Positions 20,150 through 29,596 of a DNA stretch of 60,000 nucleotides are shown here, in pieces (the first letter of the stretch is position 1; every line of letters starts with the position of its first letter). Both the position numbers and the translations under genes were made by a program. The notes below the pieces were generated by a model. The model was not told the DNA's origin. It saw only the letters and a list, made by a program, of their open reading frames with translations, and did not search any database. Origin of the DNA: Takakia lepidozioides. Lineage: Eukaryota; Streptophyta; Takakiopsida; Takakiales; Takakiaceae. The DNA lies in assembly GCA_030704615.1 (NCBI GenBank), contig CM060731.1, forward strand, positions 32,304,001-32,364,000. Direction: 5' to 3'.

Positions 20150-21795
20150 CTGCAAACAAGCATGCAATGGAATGCTCAAGAGGATTGAAACGATCCATGC
20201 ACACAACAGACAAGAAGCAAAAGACAACACGCACCGTGCCGAGGAACTCCACAATCCTCTCCCACACTGGTGATGGTTCGCCCTTGTAATCAGATTTCTT
20301 GGACTCCATCATGGCAAGGAACCCGACGTTTGGCCATCTCCAACCTGGTAGGGCAAATTACCCTCGTGGGATGCTCCACTGCATGGTACGGGTCCTTGGG
20401 ATCAACCACCCCCTTGTTCTTTCTCCCGGATCCCCTACCATGCGGTGGAGTCTGCTGGACAACCACCAGAGGGCCAGTATCTGTAACACTTCCCTACCCA
20501 CCTACCTGCCTTTGTGCCCCCTTCCCCCTACCCCTTCCTTTCCCCACACCACCAGCAACATCCTTTCCCTTTGCCTTTCTACCTTTACCCGGTGTATCCT
20601 GAGTGGGAGGCTCCTTCTCTGCAAGAGTCCTCAAATTTCTCTCATGAATGTCGAGGTCGGCTGCTGCGGCGGTAGCTGCTATACGCTCATTATCTCTCCT
20701 CAAAGACACCTCCTGAGCTGGGGTCTCTGAAGCAGGGCAATCCAAATACCAACCACAAGCAGAAAGATGGTCTAGGCCCCAGTCATGCAAGATCCCCGTA
20801 GTAAACATGGTCTGGTTGCCAACAGGGACAAGCCAAAGGTCCACGAAATCAGTATGTTTGTCCAAGCAGTTCTCTGCCATGAGAACATACTTTATGTACC
20901 TGCAGGAACAGAGACAACCTCATTATGCAATGCAAATATTGTCTCCCAGCTTTTCCACCCCATCATGAAGACCCCCTAAAAGAGTATGCGACACATTACA
21001 CTCCATCACAAACTCATATGAGCCAGCCAAAAACAGGTTGGATGGAGGAGATTGTGTCTATGCAAAACAAAGAAGCACAGTCCATTTTGCACCTGTAAAG
21101 GCATCGTTTCCAGGCTTCCTCTCCTTTCTCTTGTTGGTCAAGCTCATTTGTTCGACTGATGCCAGCATCCTTGCTGAACTCTCTGAAGAAACAAGATTGC
21201 CACACTGTGGCTCTCCATTTCCTCATGTATGCTTGGAAGGAGACCTTCGGTTCTGTCATGGTGATCCCATAGTCAGCCAGCTGCGTATGTAGAACCGATC
21301 GGACCCTTTCATCCATTTGCAGACCAATACAGAAGCAAGAATGAGCACAAAAACAATCACAACCAATGTAACATGGAAAAAGAATGACAGAAAAAGCGAA
21401 AAGAAAGTGACACAGCAAAAGACATCATACCTGGCTCCAGTAAGTGGCCTTGTGAAGCCATGTGTCCAGCACATTGTCACTCACAAGAATGACACGCTGG
21501 GTCTTCTTCTCTTTCTCCGGCCTGGGGAACATGTGGGTATCCCTAACAGTGGGATCGGAGTTCCATATCTGTAGCCACTTCACCTTCTGTTCTGAAGACA
21601 CAATGGCAGTAGACAACATGTGTAACATCTCCTGGGCCATCTCCGGCTTGCCTGGATTGTTGTAATGGTTTTTCACCTCTTGACGGAACTCTGGTCCGAA
21701 GGTTGGGTCTGCAATTCTCAGTTGTTTCACAAAAGCACTCATAATAGTCCTTCTTGTGGCGGTCATCTCTTTCTGGATGTGACTCTCAACACCCT
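19901..21795 (-). pseudogene. Second copy of ParB-like gene family: middle exons plus methyltransferase-like C-terminus
   Basis: Minus-strand exons, approximate: 21795-21431, 21315-21093, 20899-20506, 20485-20236 and 20149-19901. The first matches exons 4-5 of the plus copy without the intron (ESHIQ, ADPTFGPEFRQEVKNHY, WLQIWNSDP). The second matches exon 6 (SCFFREFSKDAG). The third starts YIKYVLMAE where the plus copy has YINFALIP, and ends in a Lys/Gly-rich linker. The last exon reads ELIILDIPDGLPVPDVPP, then WRWIFSFCNFFLSDAGVLVLIQS. That resembles motif IV and the following strand of class I methyltransferases (D-x-P-x in place of D-P-P-Y). The 21,315 acceptor appears to be CAA rather than CAG. 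Both ends are cut precisely at LTRs. Enzyme identity is inference. Confidence 0.5.
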
Positions 21796-22749
21796 TGTAA
21801 GAGGGCTGCTTGGGACTTAGACGCTTTTACGGGTTCTGTGGGGTACCCTTAATTTTTGCGCAGACTGAGACCAACAGAAGCCTTAGGGGTGACAACAGCG
21901 GGCTTGGGGGGGGGGGGGGGGGGTAACATAGCCCGACACAGCCCGTCACAGCCAGACACAGCCGACACAGCCCGACACAGCCAATCACAGCCGACATAGC
22001 CGGACATAGCTTCACACAGCCCGACACAGCCCATCTCAACCCGACACAGGCAGTCACAGCCCGTCACAGCCAACACAGCCAACACAGCTAATCACAGCTT
22101 GACACAGCCTGTCACAGTACATGGGGAACAGTTATCAATGGCAGGGAACGAATGTGAGGGAATGACATTTGCAGAAGGAACGTGATACTTCGGGGATGAC
22201 GGTTAATTAGTTATGTGGTTAGAATAGCTTGCGGGCAGATAAGGGGAGCGGCAACGGAAAGAGGGGACACTTCATAGGGAGCACTTCTTGGTGATGGAGG
22301 AGAGGAGATCTTGCGGAGAGCAAGAACGAGAGCACGAGGAAAGAGGAGAGATGTACAGTAGATGTTTGTTCCATGCAGCGTTGTAGTGATACTATAGGGC
22401 GGATTAGAGTCACCTTGACATTGGCTTGATACCTGATAAAATCGTAATCAGATACTTATTCGATACAAGCACACTGTGTAGAGAGACATGAGTGAAGCTG
22501 TGAAATGAATGCATGATTAATTGGAATTAAGTAGATACTGAAGCAATCTGATGCTTCAGTATCAGATAAGGTGAATTGATAACATGAAGGCAAGAAGGAA
22601 TACAATTGGGAAGCACAACCATGATTCACTAGCTGTAGGTCATGACTGATTGTACTGAGCGGGCAGAGTGCTTAGAAATATCCGACTCTTCTATCTTGGA
22701 GTTTCCACCTCGGATAGCGAAGGGATGGGTGAGTAAAAGCCGCTCGACA
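21796..22749 (+). repeat. LTR (copy 2), 5' LTR of the long element
   Basis: Begins TGTAAGAGGGCTGCTTGGG and ends AAGCCGCTCGACA. A long poly-G run (near 21,907) precedes a CACAGCC-type array to about 22,120. The sequence is followed by a TT spacer and TGG-initiated PBS-like sequence. It differs from LTR copy 3 by many substitutions and indels in its middle and is by eye much closer to LTR copy 1, so this element is old or chimeric. Confidence 0.9.
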
Positions 22750-22751
22750 TT

Positions 22752-22769
22752 TGGCAACCATACTGGGGA
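22752..22769 (+). promoter_or_regulatory. Candidate primer binding site
   Basis: TGGCAACCATACTGGGGA starts two bases after the LTR end. A TGG start, the complement of a tRNA CCA end, is the usual form. I cannot name the tRNA from sequence alone. Confidence 0.5.
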
Positions 22770-22813
22770 ACTAAGTCATGAACAGCCAGATGTGACAGGC
22801 ATCTGGTGAGATC

Positions 22814-23337
22814 ATGGTGGATGAAGAATTAAAGAATTTGATGTGAATCAAATTCCCTGTGAAACGGAGAAGGAAAGATTGTCCAAACGATTCTTTCAGA
22901 GGTTCTTGGAATTGCCAGACGGTTGTAAAGAAAACATTCTTAAGAGAGTGCATGATGCTGACCCTGAGTGGGGTCTGGAGAAAGGGGTGATAAAGATTTA
23001 TCAGGTGGCCTGTAGAGGAAGAGCACATTGGTTACCAACACTGGTTTATGTGATAGCATTGCTATCCATTAAGCGAGTAGAGTTTGAAGGTTGGGAGGAA
23101 AGGAAGGTGAATGTTTATACTCATATGCATGAAGAGCTTGTACTGGTAAAGAATTGGATTCCAAAGGATATTTTGTGGATCAAACTCACACCAAGAACAG
23201 CTTTCCAGACTTGTTTGCCATACGGTTATATGGTAACGAAGACTTCTAGTATAGCCAAGGGTGCATTGAAGCTTGAAAGAAACCCAGGCATATACGAGAG
23301 ATACTACAGAAGAGAGTTTTGGTTATTGCCACATTAA
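22814..23337 (+). CDS. N-terminal gag-region ORF of the retroelement
   Basis: Open in one frame from about 22,825 to TAA 23,335-23,337. An ATG at 22,814 (MVDEELKNL) lies in another frame, so a one-base frameshift near 22,840 probably hides the true start. The product is about 165-175 residues: a charged helix (ETEKERLSKRFFQRFLELP), then VHDADPEWGLEKGVIKIY, a hydrophobic LVYVIALLSIK and a basic C-terminus. It has no recognised domain. By position it is a gag or matrix-like part. The next ORF is in the same frame, separated by TAA and TGA. Confidence 0.5.
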
Positions 23338-23358
23338 AAGAAATGAAAGACATGGGAC

Positions 23359-24189
23359 ATGAGTGATGAAAGAGAAGCTAGACTCCAGAGATATTCAACA
23401 AAAAGAGAAAGTTATCTGAAAGCTAATTATCCATATCTTTGGGAGAGAGGAATAGACATAGGGGAATTATCTGGACCTCTCACACCATTAAGATCAGAGA
23501 GTACATCACCCATACCGGAAGAACTAGAGTTGGATGCCACTCCTTCTTTTTCTTTGAAAGAAAGATTAAGGGAATTGGTACGGGAAGAAGATCAACCACA
23601 AGGTGAAAGATCTGAGCTACATCCCTGGATAAAAGATTTGACAGAAATCTTTGATAAGAGTTGGCATGGAACACCAAAAGCAGGAACTCCAGTTTCTGAA
23701 ACGGAAGATGAAGAAGGAGGAGAGGATGTGGTAGAACCAACGGAGAGTTCAGACTCTCCAACACCATTGCAGTTGAGTTACATGAGTGAAGAAGAAACCC
23801 AAGGGAAGAACTTGGAGGATGAAAACAGAGAGAAGAAATTGGAAGAGGAAGAGTATGAAGAAGTAGACCCAACAGCTCAGGTTGATACTACAACCAGGAC
23901 ATCGCAACCCGTTGGACCTGGATCAAGTGGAGCACTTGGATCACAGGCCAATGAAGATGTCGGCTCAGGGGGATCAGGCGGGCAGCCTAGATCTGGCTCT
24001 GGGGGGACAGGGAGTGTGGGAAGTAGTGCAAATGGAGCTGGGAATACTGTGAATATCGTGGGGCCAGTAGCAGGGAGTGCTCAGGGGCCACCACTGGGTG
24101 GAAGATCCACCACAACTACAACAGGTCCTCAAGGACCAGCACCAGCAAGGGTGCCAGCATCTATCAGTGGGCAGAGGGTAAGGCCATAG
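23359..24189 (+). CDS. Acidic then Gly/Ser-rich linker ORF before capsid
   Basis: ATG at 23,359 opens 276 codons. The first part has a charged helix (SDEREARLQRYSTKRESY). The middle is very acidic, with many Glu runs (NREKKLEEEEYEEVDPTA). The last part is low-complexity Gly/Ser/Thr (SGGSGGQPRSGSGGTGSVG). The ORF ends with TAG at 24,187-24,189, immediately followed by ATG of the capsid ORF in the same frame. Either gag is a readthrough product or the TAG is a disabling mutation. No homologous segment lies elsewhere in this window to decide. Confidence 0.5.
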   Translation: MSDEREARLQRYSTKRESYLKANYPYLWERGIDIGELSGPLTPLRSESTSPIPEELELDATPSFSLKERLRELVREEDQPQGERSELHPWIKDLTEIFDKSWHGTPKAGTPVSETEDEEGGEDVVEPTESSDSPTPLQLSYMSEEETQGKNLEDENREKKLEEEEYEEVDPTAQVDTTTRTSQPVGPGSSGALGSQANEDVGSGGSGGQPRSGSGGTGSVGSSANGAGNTVNIVGPVAGSAQGPPLGGRSTTTTTGPQGPAPARVPASISGQRVRP

Positions 24190-25302
24190 ATGGCGTTACA
24201 ACCAACACGGGCAAAACCACCTTTTCCAATATATTCAGGAAAAGGGGATCCCGATGTACACATTAGCCAATTTGAGCACATGTGTATAGTGAATAATGAG
24301 AATGGCGATGATGCCAAGATGAGACTGTTTCCTTGTTCACTTATCAAGAAAGCAAGTGAATGGTATGCAAGATTCCCTGATAATCATTTCCTAACCTGGA
24401 ATGGCTTGAATACAACATTCCGAAATAGGTTCAGGACAAGTAAACTGAGGATGAAGTGTATGGAAGTTTACAACAGTTAAAGGAAAATAAGCATGAAACT
24501 GTTAAGGAGTATATGGAAGAAATGGAATTGATGATGAAAAAGCTGGCTGCTGTACCAGCACCACGTTTATTGAAGACTTGGTTTGTGAGTGGACTAAGAC
24601 CAGAGTTGCAAAAGAAAGTGGATATGTTACCCCATAATACAGTGGGGGAGGCATTTGAAACAGCGAACAGAATTGAGCAATTGGGAATGCTCAGGAGAGA
24701 AAAGAGATGAGGAGGACTTTGAGGATGAGTCGGATGAGGAAGAAGAGCAAGAACTGAAAAGGAAGAGTAAGAGAAAGGAGAAATTGAAGAGGGATAACTA
24801 TGAGAAAAGATTAGAAGAAATCTTGAAGAAGTATGCCACAGAGGCTGCAACACATTGGAGGAAGGGTGTTTGGTGTGCAAAGTGCCAGAATGAAGGCCAT
24901 ACCACCACTGAATGCCACATGAAGGAGAAACACTGTACTATCTGTAAAATGGATAACCTTTCTACTGAGAATTGTTACTACAACAGAAGGACAACAGCTA
25001 GAGAACCTAGGCAAGTAAGGGTGCATCAAGTGCAGCCCCAGCCAAGAAGAAACAGTGATCAGGACCACTATGGAAGGCTTGGTGGTTATAACAATGGCAT
25101 GGTAGGGAGAGGGAATTCAAGAGGGAATTACCAAGGAAATTCCAGAGGCAACTATCAGGGTAATCCAAGGGGGAATTACCAGCCAGGGAATCAGGATTAC
25201 AGAAATAATCCAAGAGCAGACCAAGGGCGAGGACCCAATGGTGAAGAATTGTGTTACTATTGTAATCAGCCAGGACATCGCAAGGCAGCCTGTTCATTCT
25301 AG
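24190..25302 (+). pseudogene. Gag capsid and nucleocapsid, two frameshifts
   Basis: The capsid starts MALQPTRAKPPFPIYSGKGD, the 'FsG..dp..wl..fe' type opening of Ty3 gag. SLIKKASEWYARFPDN and LTWNGLNTTFRNRF follow. A frameshift near 24,435 moves to YGSLQQLKENKHETVKEY...GLRPELQKKV, and another near 24,700 moves to an acidic/basic stretch and nucleocapsid. Three zinc knuckles can be seen. CAKCQNEGHTTTEC and CYYCNQPGHRKAAC are canonical CX2CX4HX4C. The middle CTICKMDNLSTENC has Leu where His is required. RGN repeats lie between knuckles two and three. TAG ends the frame at 25,300-25,302, and the protease follows in the same frame. Confidence 0.8.
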
Positions 25303-25320
25303 ATTAGACACCAGAATGAG

Positions 25321-26196
25321 ATGAGAGCTCCTGTGAATGAGGGCCCAGTGGTAGCAGCTCACATGGTTAGGCCATGTGTTGTACTAGAAGTAAGTACAAT
25401 GATAGTAACAAGAAGCAAAGCCAAACTAATACCTCCAGTAGTTGAGGAAGATGGTGATAATGAAGATGGCAGTGATGTGCCTGAAGATGATGAGGCTTGG
25501 AGAGATGAGAAAGAACTGCACAAAGAAGTGGCAGATACCATAAGGGAAATGCAGAAGAGTACTGATATTCCTATGGCAGATTCCTCTGATTCTGATGGAG
25601 AAGAAGAAGTGAGTGAGAATGAAAAAAAGAAAGAAGTTGCAGACATGCAGAGTAATGAAGGGACTTTGGCTGAAGTAATATGCCAGACCAAAGCAGAGAT
25701 TACCATTGGACAGCTATTGGCTGTGGCACCTTATTGTAGACACAGGCTGTATCAAGCAATCAATCGAATTGCCCACGTGACAGGAAATACAGACCTGAAC
25801 AGCAAGGTGACCAGCTATAATGTGAAGCCGGAAGGGCGAGAAACGGTCATGGACTTTGATGATTCTATGCCAGTAATCCAATTGAGAATTGGAAGCACAG
25901 AACTAACTGATGTACTGATAGATGGAGGCTCTAGAGTGAATATCATGACAGACCAATTAAGGCAGAAGCTTGGTCTAAGTAACATGAAACCAGCCCCATT
26001 TACAGTAACAATGGCAGATCAAAGAAGTGTACAGCCATTGGGATTGATAAGTGGAGTTAAGATACAGATTCAAAAGATGATCTTTATGATCACAGTAACT
26101 GTGTTGAAAATGGATGAAGTCATGGAGGCTTACTCCTTATTATTGGGACGTCCGTGGCTGAAACAGGCCAGGGTATCCCATGACTGGAATTCCTAG
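25321..26196 (+). CDS. Retropepsin-like aspartic protease region
   Basis: 292 codons in the same frame as nucleocapsid. The first 130 residues are acidic, including DSDGEEEVSENEKKKE. Then comes the protease: MPVIQLRIGS, DVLIDGGSRVNIM (active-site Asp with G-G-S in place of the usual T-G-A/S), FTVTMADQRSVQPLG and the C-terminal LLLGRPWLKQA. The order matches plant Ty3/gypsy proteases. The DGGS variant needs comparison with other copies. TAG at 26,194-26,196 separates it, still in frame, from pol. Confidence 0.75.
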   Translation: MRAPVNEGPVVAAHMVRPCVVLEVSTMIVTRSKAKLIPPVVEEDGDNEDGSDVPEDDEAWRDEKELHKEVADTIREMQKSTDIPMADSSDSDGEEEVSENEKKKEVADMQSNEGTLAEVICQTKAEITIGQLLAVAPYCRHRLYQAINRIAHVTGNTDLNSKVTSYNVKPEGRETVMDFDDSMPVIQLRIGSTELTDVLIDGGSRVNIMTDQLRQKLGLSNMKPAPFTVTMADQRSVQPLGLISGVKIQIQKMIFMITVTVLKMDEVMEAYSLLLGRPWLKQARVSHDWNS

Positions 26197-26205
26197 TTAC
26201 TAACT

Positions 26206-27960
26206 GTGCATAAGGGGATGCACAAGATACAAATTACCACTAAGAAATCTAGTAGATTACCTACGAGAAGACCTCGAGGGGTCAGGGAGTATGATTGGAG
26301 GGGAGGACTCGATGAGGAGCAGGAAGCTCCCCTGTTTGCTGCACACCCAGAGTGGGAGCAGGTTGCAGAGATGCAGCTGGAAGACCTAAGTTGTCTAAAA
26401 GGTATCTGCGGTGGTGTAGTGACAGCAACACCAATTGAAGGTGAAATAAGCAGTTACCCACCACATTTTTATGAAGAAAGAGAAGGAGAAATGGAAATCC
26501 TAGAGGAACCAGCCACTGTGAGTTTACAGGATGAAGTGGTGACTGGTTGGACAATCACAGCTGATGAGCAGGTGAGAGAAGTGAATGTAGGAACTGAAGA
26601 GGAACCGAGGATGGTGGAGGTAGGGGCTGATTTGGAGCCAGAATTCTTTGAAGAAGCTAAGAGTTTGTTCATCAAATACAGAGATGTATTTGCTTGGAGC
26701 TACGAGGATCTAAAAGGGATACCACGTGAGATCTGTCAGCATAAGATTGAATTGGAACCAGGGTCAGTACCAATCAAACAGGCAAGGTACAGAATGAATC
26801 CCAACTACGCACAGAAGGTTGGAGAAGAGATCAAGAAGCTGGCTGAGGCTAAGTTTATATACCCGATAGAGTATACAACTTGGTTGTCACCCATTGTGAT
26901 AGTTCCCAAGAAGAATGGTAAACTGAGAGTTTGTGTGAACTATAAGAAGTTGAATGCTTGCACGAAGAAAGATCCTTTTCCTTTGCCATTCACAGAAGCG
27001 GTATTGGACACTGTGGTAGGCCATGAGATGTACTCATTCATGGATGGCTTCAGTGGTTATAATCAAGTGCAAGTGGCAGAAGAAGACCAGGGAAAGACGG
27101 CTTTCATCACAGACTGGGGTGCTTATGCATACAAAGTCATGTCTTTTGGACTTTGTAATGCACCAGCAACCTTTCAGAGAGTGATAAGTGAATCTTTTCA
27201 TGAGTATCTGGATGACTTCATGCAGGTGTTCTTGGATGATTTCAGTGTGTACAGCTCTAAGAATGAGCACTTGCATAAATTGGAGTTATGTTTGGCCAGA
27301 TGTAGAATGAGAGGTCTGGGCCTGAATCCAGAGAAGTGTACTTTCTGTGTGAACTCAGGGGTGCTTTTGGGACACATTGTGTGTAAGATGGGACTTCTTG
27401 TGGATCCCAGGAAGACAGAGGCCATTAAAGCCTCACCACCACCAGTAAATGTTAAGAGTTTAAGGAGATTCCTTGGACAAACCAGTTATTACAGAAGATT
27501 TGTCAAAAGGTATGCACAAATAGCAGCACCATTGAGCAAGCTTCTGAAGAAAGATGCAGTGTTTGCATGGACAGCTGAATGTCAACAGGCTTTTGAGGAA
27601 CTTACATTGTCAGTAACAACTACACCTGTGCTGATTAACCCTCACTGGCATGTAATATTTCATGTTCACTGTGATGCCTCAGGAGAAGCGTTGGGAGCGG
27701 TGTTAGCCCAGAATGTTACAGGAAATATAGATTCACCTGTGTACTATGCTAGCAGGTTGATGAACAGTGCTGAAAGGAACTATAGCACAACTGAAAGAGA
27801 AGCACTTGGCAATGATTTATGCAGTCAAGAAATTCAGGCATTACCTATTGGGAAGAAAGTTTATGTTTTATGTGGATCACGAGGCTCTGATATATCTGGT
27901 GAACAAACCTGTGATAAGTGGAAGGATAGCGAGGTGGTTAATAATCTTGCAGGAGTTTGA
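26206..27960 (+). CDS. Reverse transcriptase and start of RNase H
   Basis: 584 codons, the last 50 or so out of register. A 200-residue N-terminal part leads into the [63 protein letters not shown] and the catalytic VFLDDFSVY at about 27,229 (F-x-D-D form). The thumb and connection are [13 protein letters not shown]. RNase H opens with [17 protein letters not shown] and [19 protein letters not shown]. One extra base near 27,807 shifts the frame (compare 48,700-48,720), so RNase H continues in the next frame. The RT core itself is uninterrupted. Confidence 0.9.
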   Translation: MHKGMHKIQITTKKSSRLPTRRPRGVREYDWRGGLDEEQEAPLFAAHPEWEQVAEMQLEDLSCLKGICGGVVTATPIEGEISSYPPHFYEEREGEMEILEEPATVSLQDEVVTGWTITADEQVREVNVGTEEEPRMVEVGADLEPEFFEEAKSLFIKYRDVFAWSYEDLKGIPREICQHKIELEPGSVPIKQARYRMNPNYAQKVGEEIKKLAEAKFIYPIEYTTWLSPIVIVPKKNGKLRVCVNYKKLNACTKKDPFPLPFTEAVLDTVVGHEMYSFMDGFSGYNQVQVAEEDQGKTAFITDWGAYAYKVMSFGLCNAPATFQRVISESFHEYLDDFMQVFLDDFSVYSSKNEHLHKLELCLARCRMRGLGLNPEKCTFCVNSGVLLGHIVCKMGLLVDPRKTEAIKASPPPVNVKSLRRFLGQTSYYRRFVKRYAQIAAPLSKLLKKDAVFAWTAECQQAFEELTLSVTTTPVLINPHWHVIFHVHCDASGEALGAVLAQNVTGNIDSPVYYASRLMNSAERNYSTTEREALGNDLCSQEIQALPIGKKVYVLCGSRGSDISGEQTCDKWKDSEVVNNLAGV

Positions 27961-29596
27961 GTTCGAAGTTGTTTACAAGCCTGGCCGTTTGCATCTTGTG
28001 ACAGATCATTTGTCACGACTAACAACAGGAGAGGCCGCCACAGGAGTAGACGATCAGTTACCTGATGCGAGTTTATTTGAAATGGAGGTGCAAGGAAGTG
28101 CAGATGAATGGTTAGATTGGCAGTGGCCAATCAGATACTACCTTACTCATGGTCAATGCCCACCTAGTTATGGTAAGGAGCAGAGGAAGAGAATCGCTAT
28201 CAAGGCTTTACCTTATACTATGGTAGGAAACAGAATGTATAAGCTAGGACCTGATGGAGTACTTAAACGATGCTTGTACCACCATGAAGTAAATAAAGTT
28301 TTGGAGGAAGTTCATAAAGGAGTGGTTGGAGGTCATTTTGGAGAAGAGACTACCAGTAGGAAGATACTACTCGCAGGTTACTGGTGGCCTACTTTGTTCA
28401 AAGATGTACACAAGTATTGTCAGAGTTGTGATGAATGTCAGAGGCTAGGACCTTTGCAGAGATCTGGGAAGATGGCTTTGCATCCTACAATGCCTACTGA
28501 ACCATTTCAGAAATGGGGACTAGACTTTGTTGGACCAATTAACCCACCGGCCAAGAATACACAGAACAAGTACATAATTACAGCCACTGATTATACTACG
28601 AAGTGGGTGGAAGCTAAAGCTTTGAGGGACAACACAACGAAGTCCACAGCAAGGTTCCTGTATGAGAACATACTTACACGATTTGGCTGTCCCTTGGAAT
28701 TTATCAGTGACCAGGGAAGTCACTTCATTAATGAGACCATTGATCTATTGACTAAAGAGTTCATGATTGGGCATAGGAAGAGTACAACGTATTACCCACA
28801 AGGTCATGGGCAGGCAGAGGCTACCAACAAAATACTATGTACTATCTTGGCTAAGATAGTCAATGCAAACAGAACGGATTGGGATACAAAGCTGCTGACA
28901 GCTTTGTGGTCATACAGGTCTTTATATAAAGTCACCACTAAGTATACACCATTCCAATTAGTTTATGGTATGGAAGCTTTACTTCCAGTGGAATTCCTGT
29001 TACCTACCATGAGAACGGAATGGGGAAAGAGAATGGAATTGCAAGATTCAATTAAGGTCAGGAAACATGAATTATACCATGTGGAAGAAGTACGTGCTGA
29101 TGCAGCTGATAACATGACCAGAATTCAGATGAAGAGAAAGGAACAGTTTGATGAAGGCAAATTAAAGACTTTTAAGACGGGAGATTTGGTTCTCTGGTTG
29201 CAGAAGAAAGGAAAGATTAAAGCTTCTAAGCTCAAATCACCATGGAAATGACCTTATGTCATACAGAAGATGTATGATAACAACACCGCCATGTTATAAA
29301 CCATTAACAAAGAGATGCTGGGAAGAGTCAATGCCAATAAGTTGAAGGGGTACAGTGGTATCCATGACAAACCATTGCAGCATGATTTGCATGTTGAAAC
29401 GCAAAAACAATCACGGGCTGCGCCAGTGATACCAACGGAGTATGGAGCACTTGTCACTAAGCCGAGCGTATATGACCAGGGCGGGCAGAACAAGAGCGAC
29501 ACAGCCTATCACAGCCCAGCACGGCGCGACACAGCCTATCACAGCCTAGCAAGGCGCGACACAGCCTATCACAGCCCAGCAAGGCGTGTAGTGTGA
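27800..29596 (+). CDS. Rest of RNase H and integrase
   Basis: After the frameshift, [20 protein letters not shown] and [18 protein letters not shown] complete RNase H. Integrase has the HHCC zinc region (HKGVVGGHF, then CQSCDEC) and core residues in [17 protein letters not shown] and [10 protein letters not shown], which give D, D and E. The C-terminal module has [18 protein letters not shown] at 29,249-29,251 replaces the Gly of the GPY motif that the minus copy at 57-58 kb retains. Beyond it, the same frame continues into the CACAGCC repeat, translated as a [10 protein letters not shown] repeat, to a stop near 29,596. No chromodomain is seen. Confidence 0.9.
29500..29586 (+). repeat. CACAGCC tandem array, left part
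   Basis: Units of about 29 bp of the form GACACAGCCTATCACAGCCCAGCACGGC. The array continues at 32,108 after the nested insertion and is found at the same place (after integrase) in the copies at 50.4 kb and 56.8 kb. Confidence 0.85.

Noticed and set aside
23480-23872. 130-codon minus-strand ORF, Leu/Pro/Ser-rich
   Set aside because: It is the complement of the Glu-rich gag linker, which gives Leu/Phe/Ser codons on the other strand.
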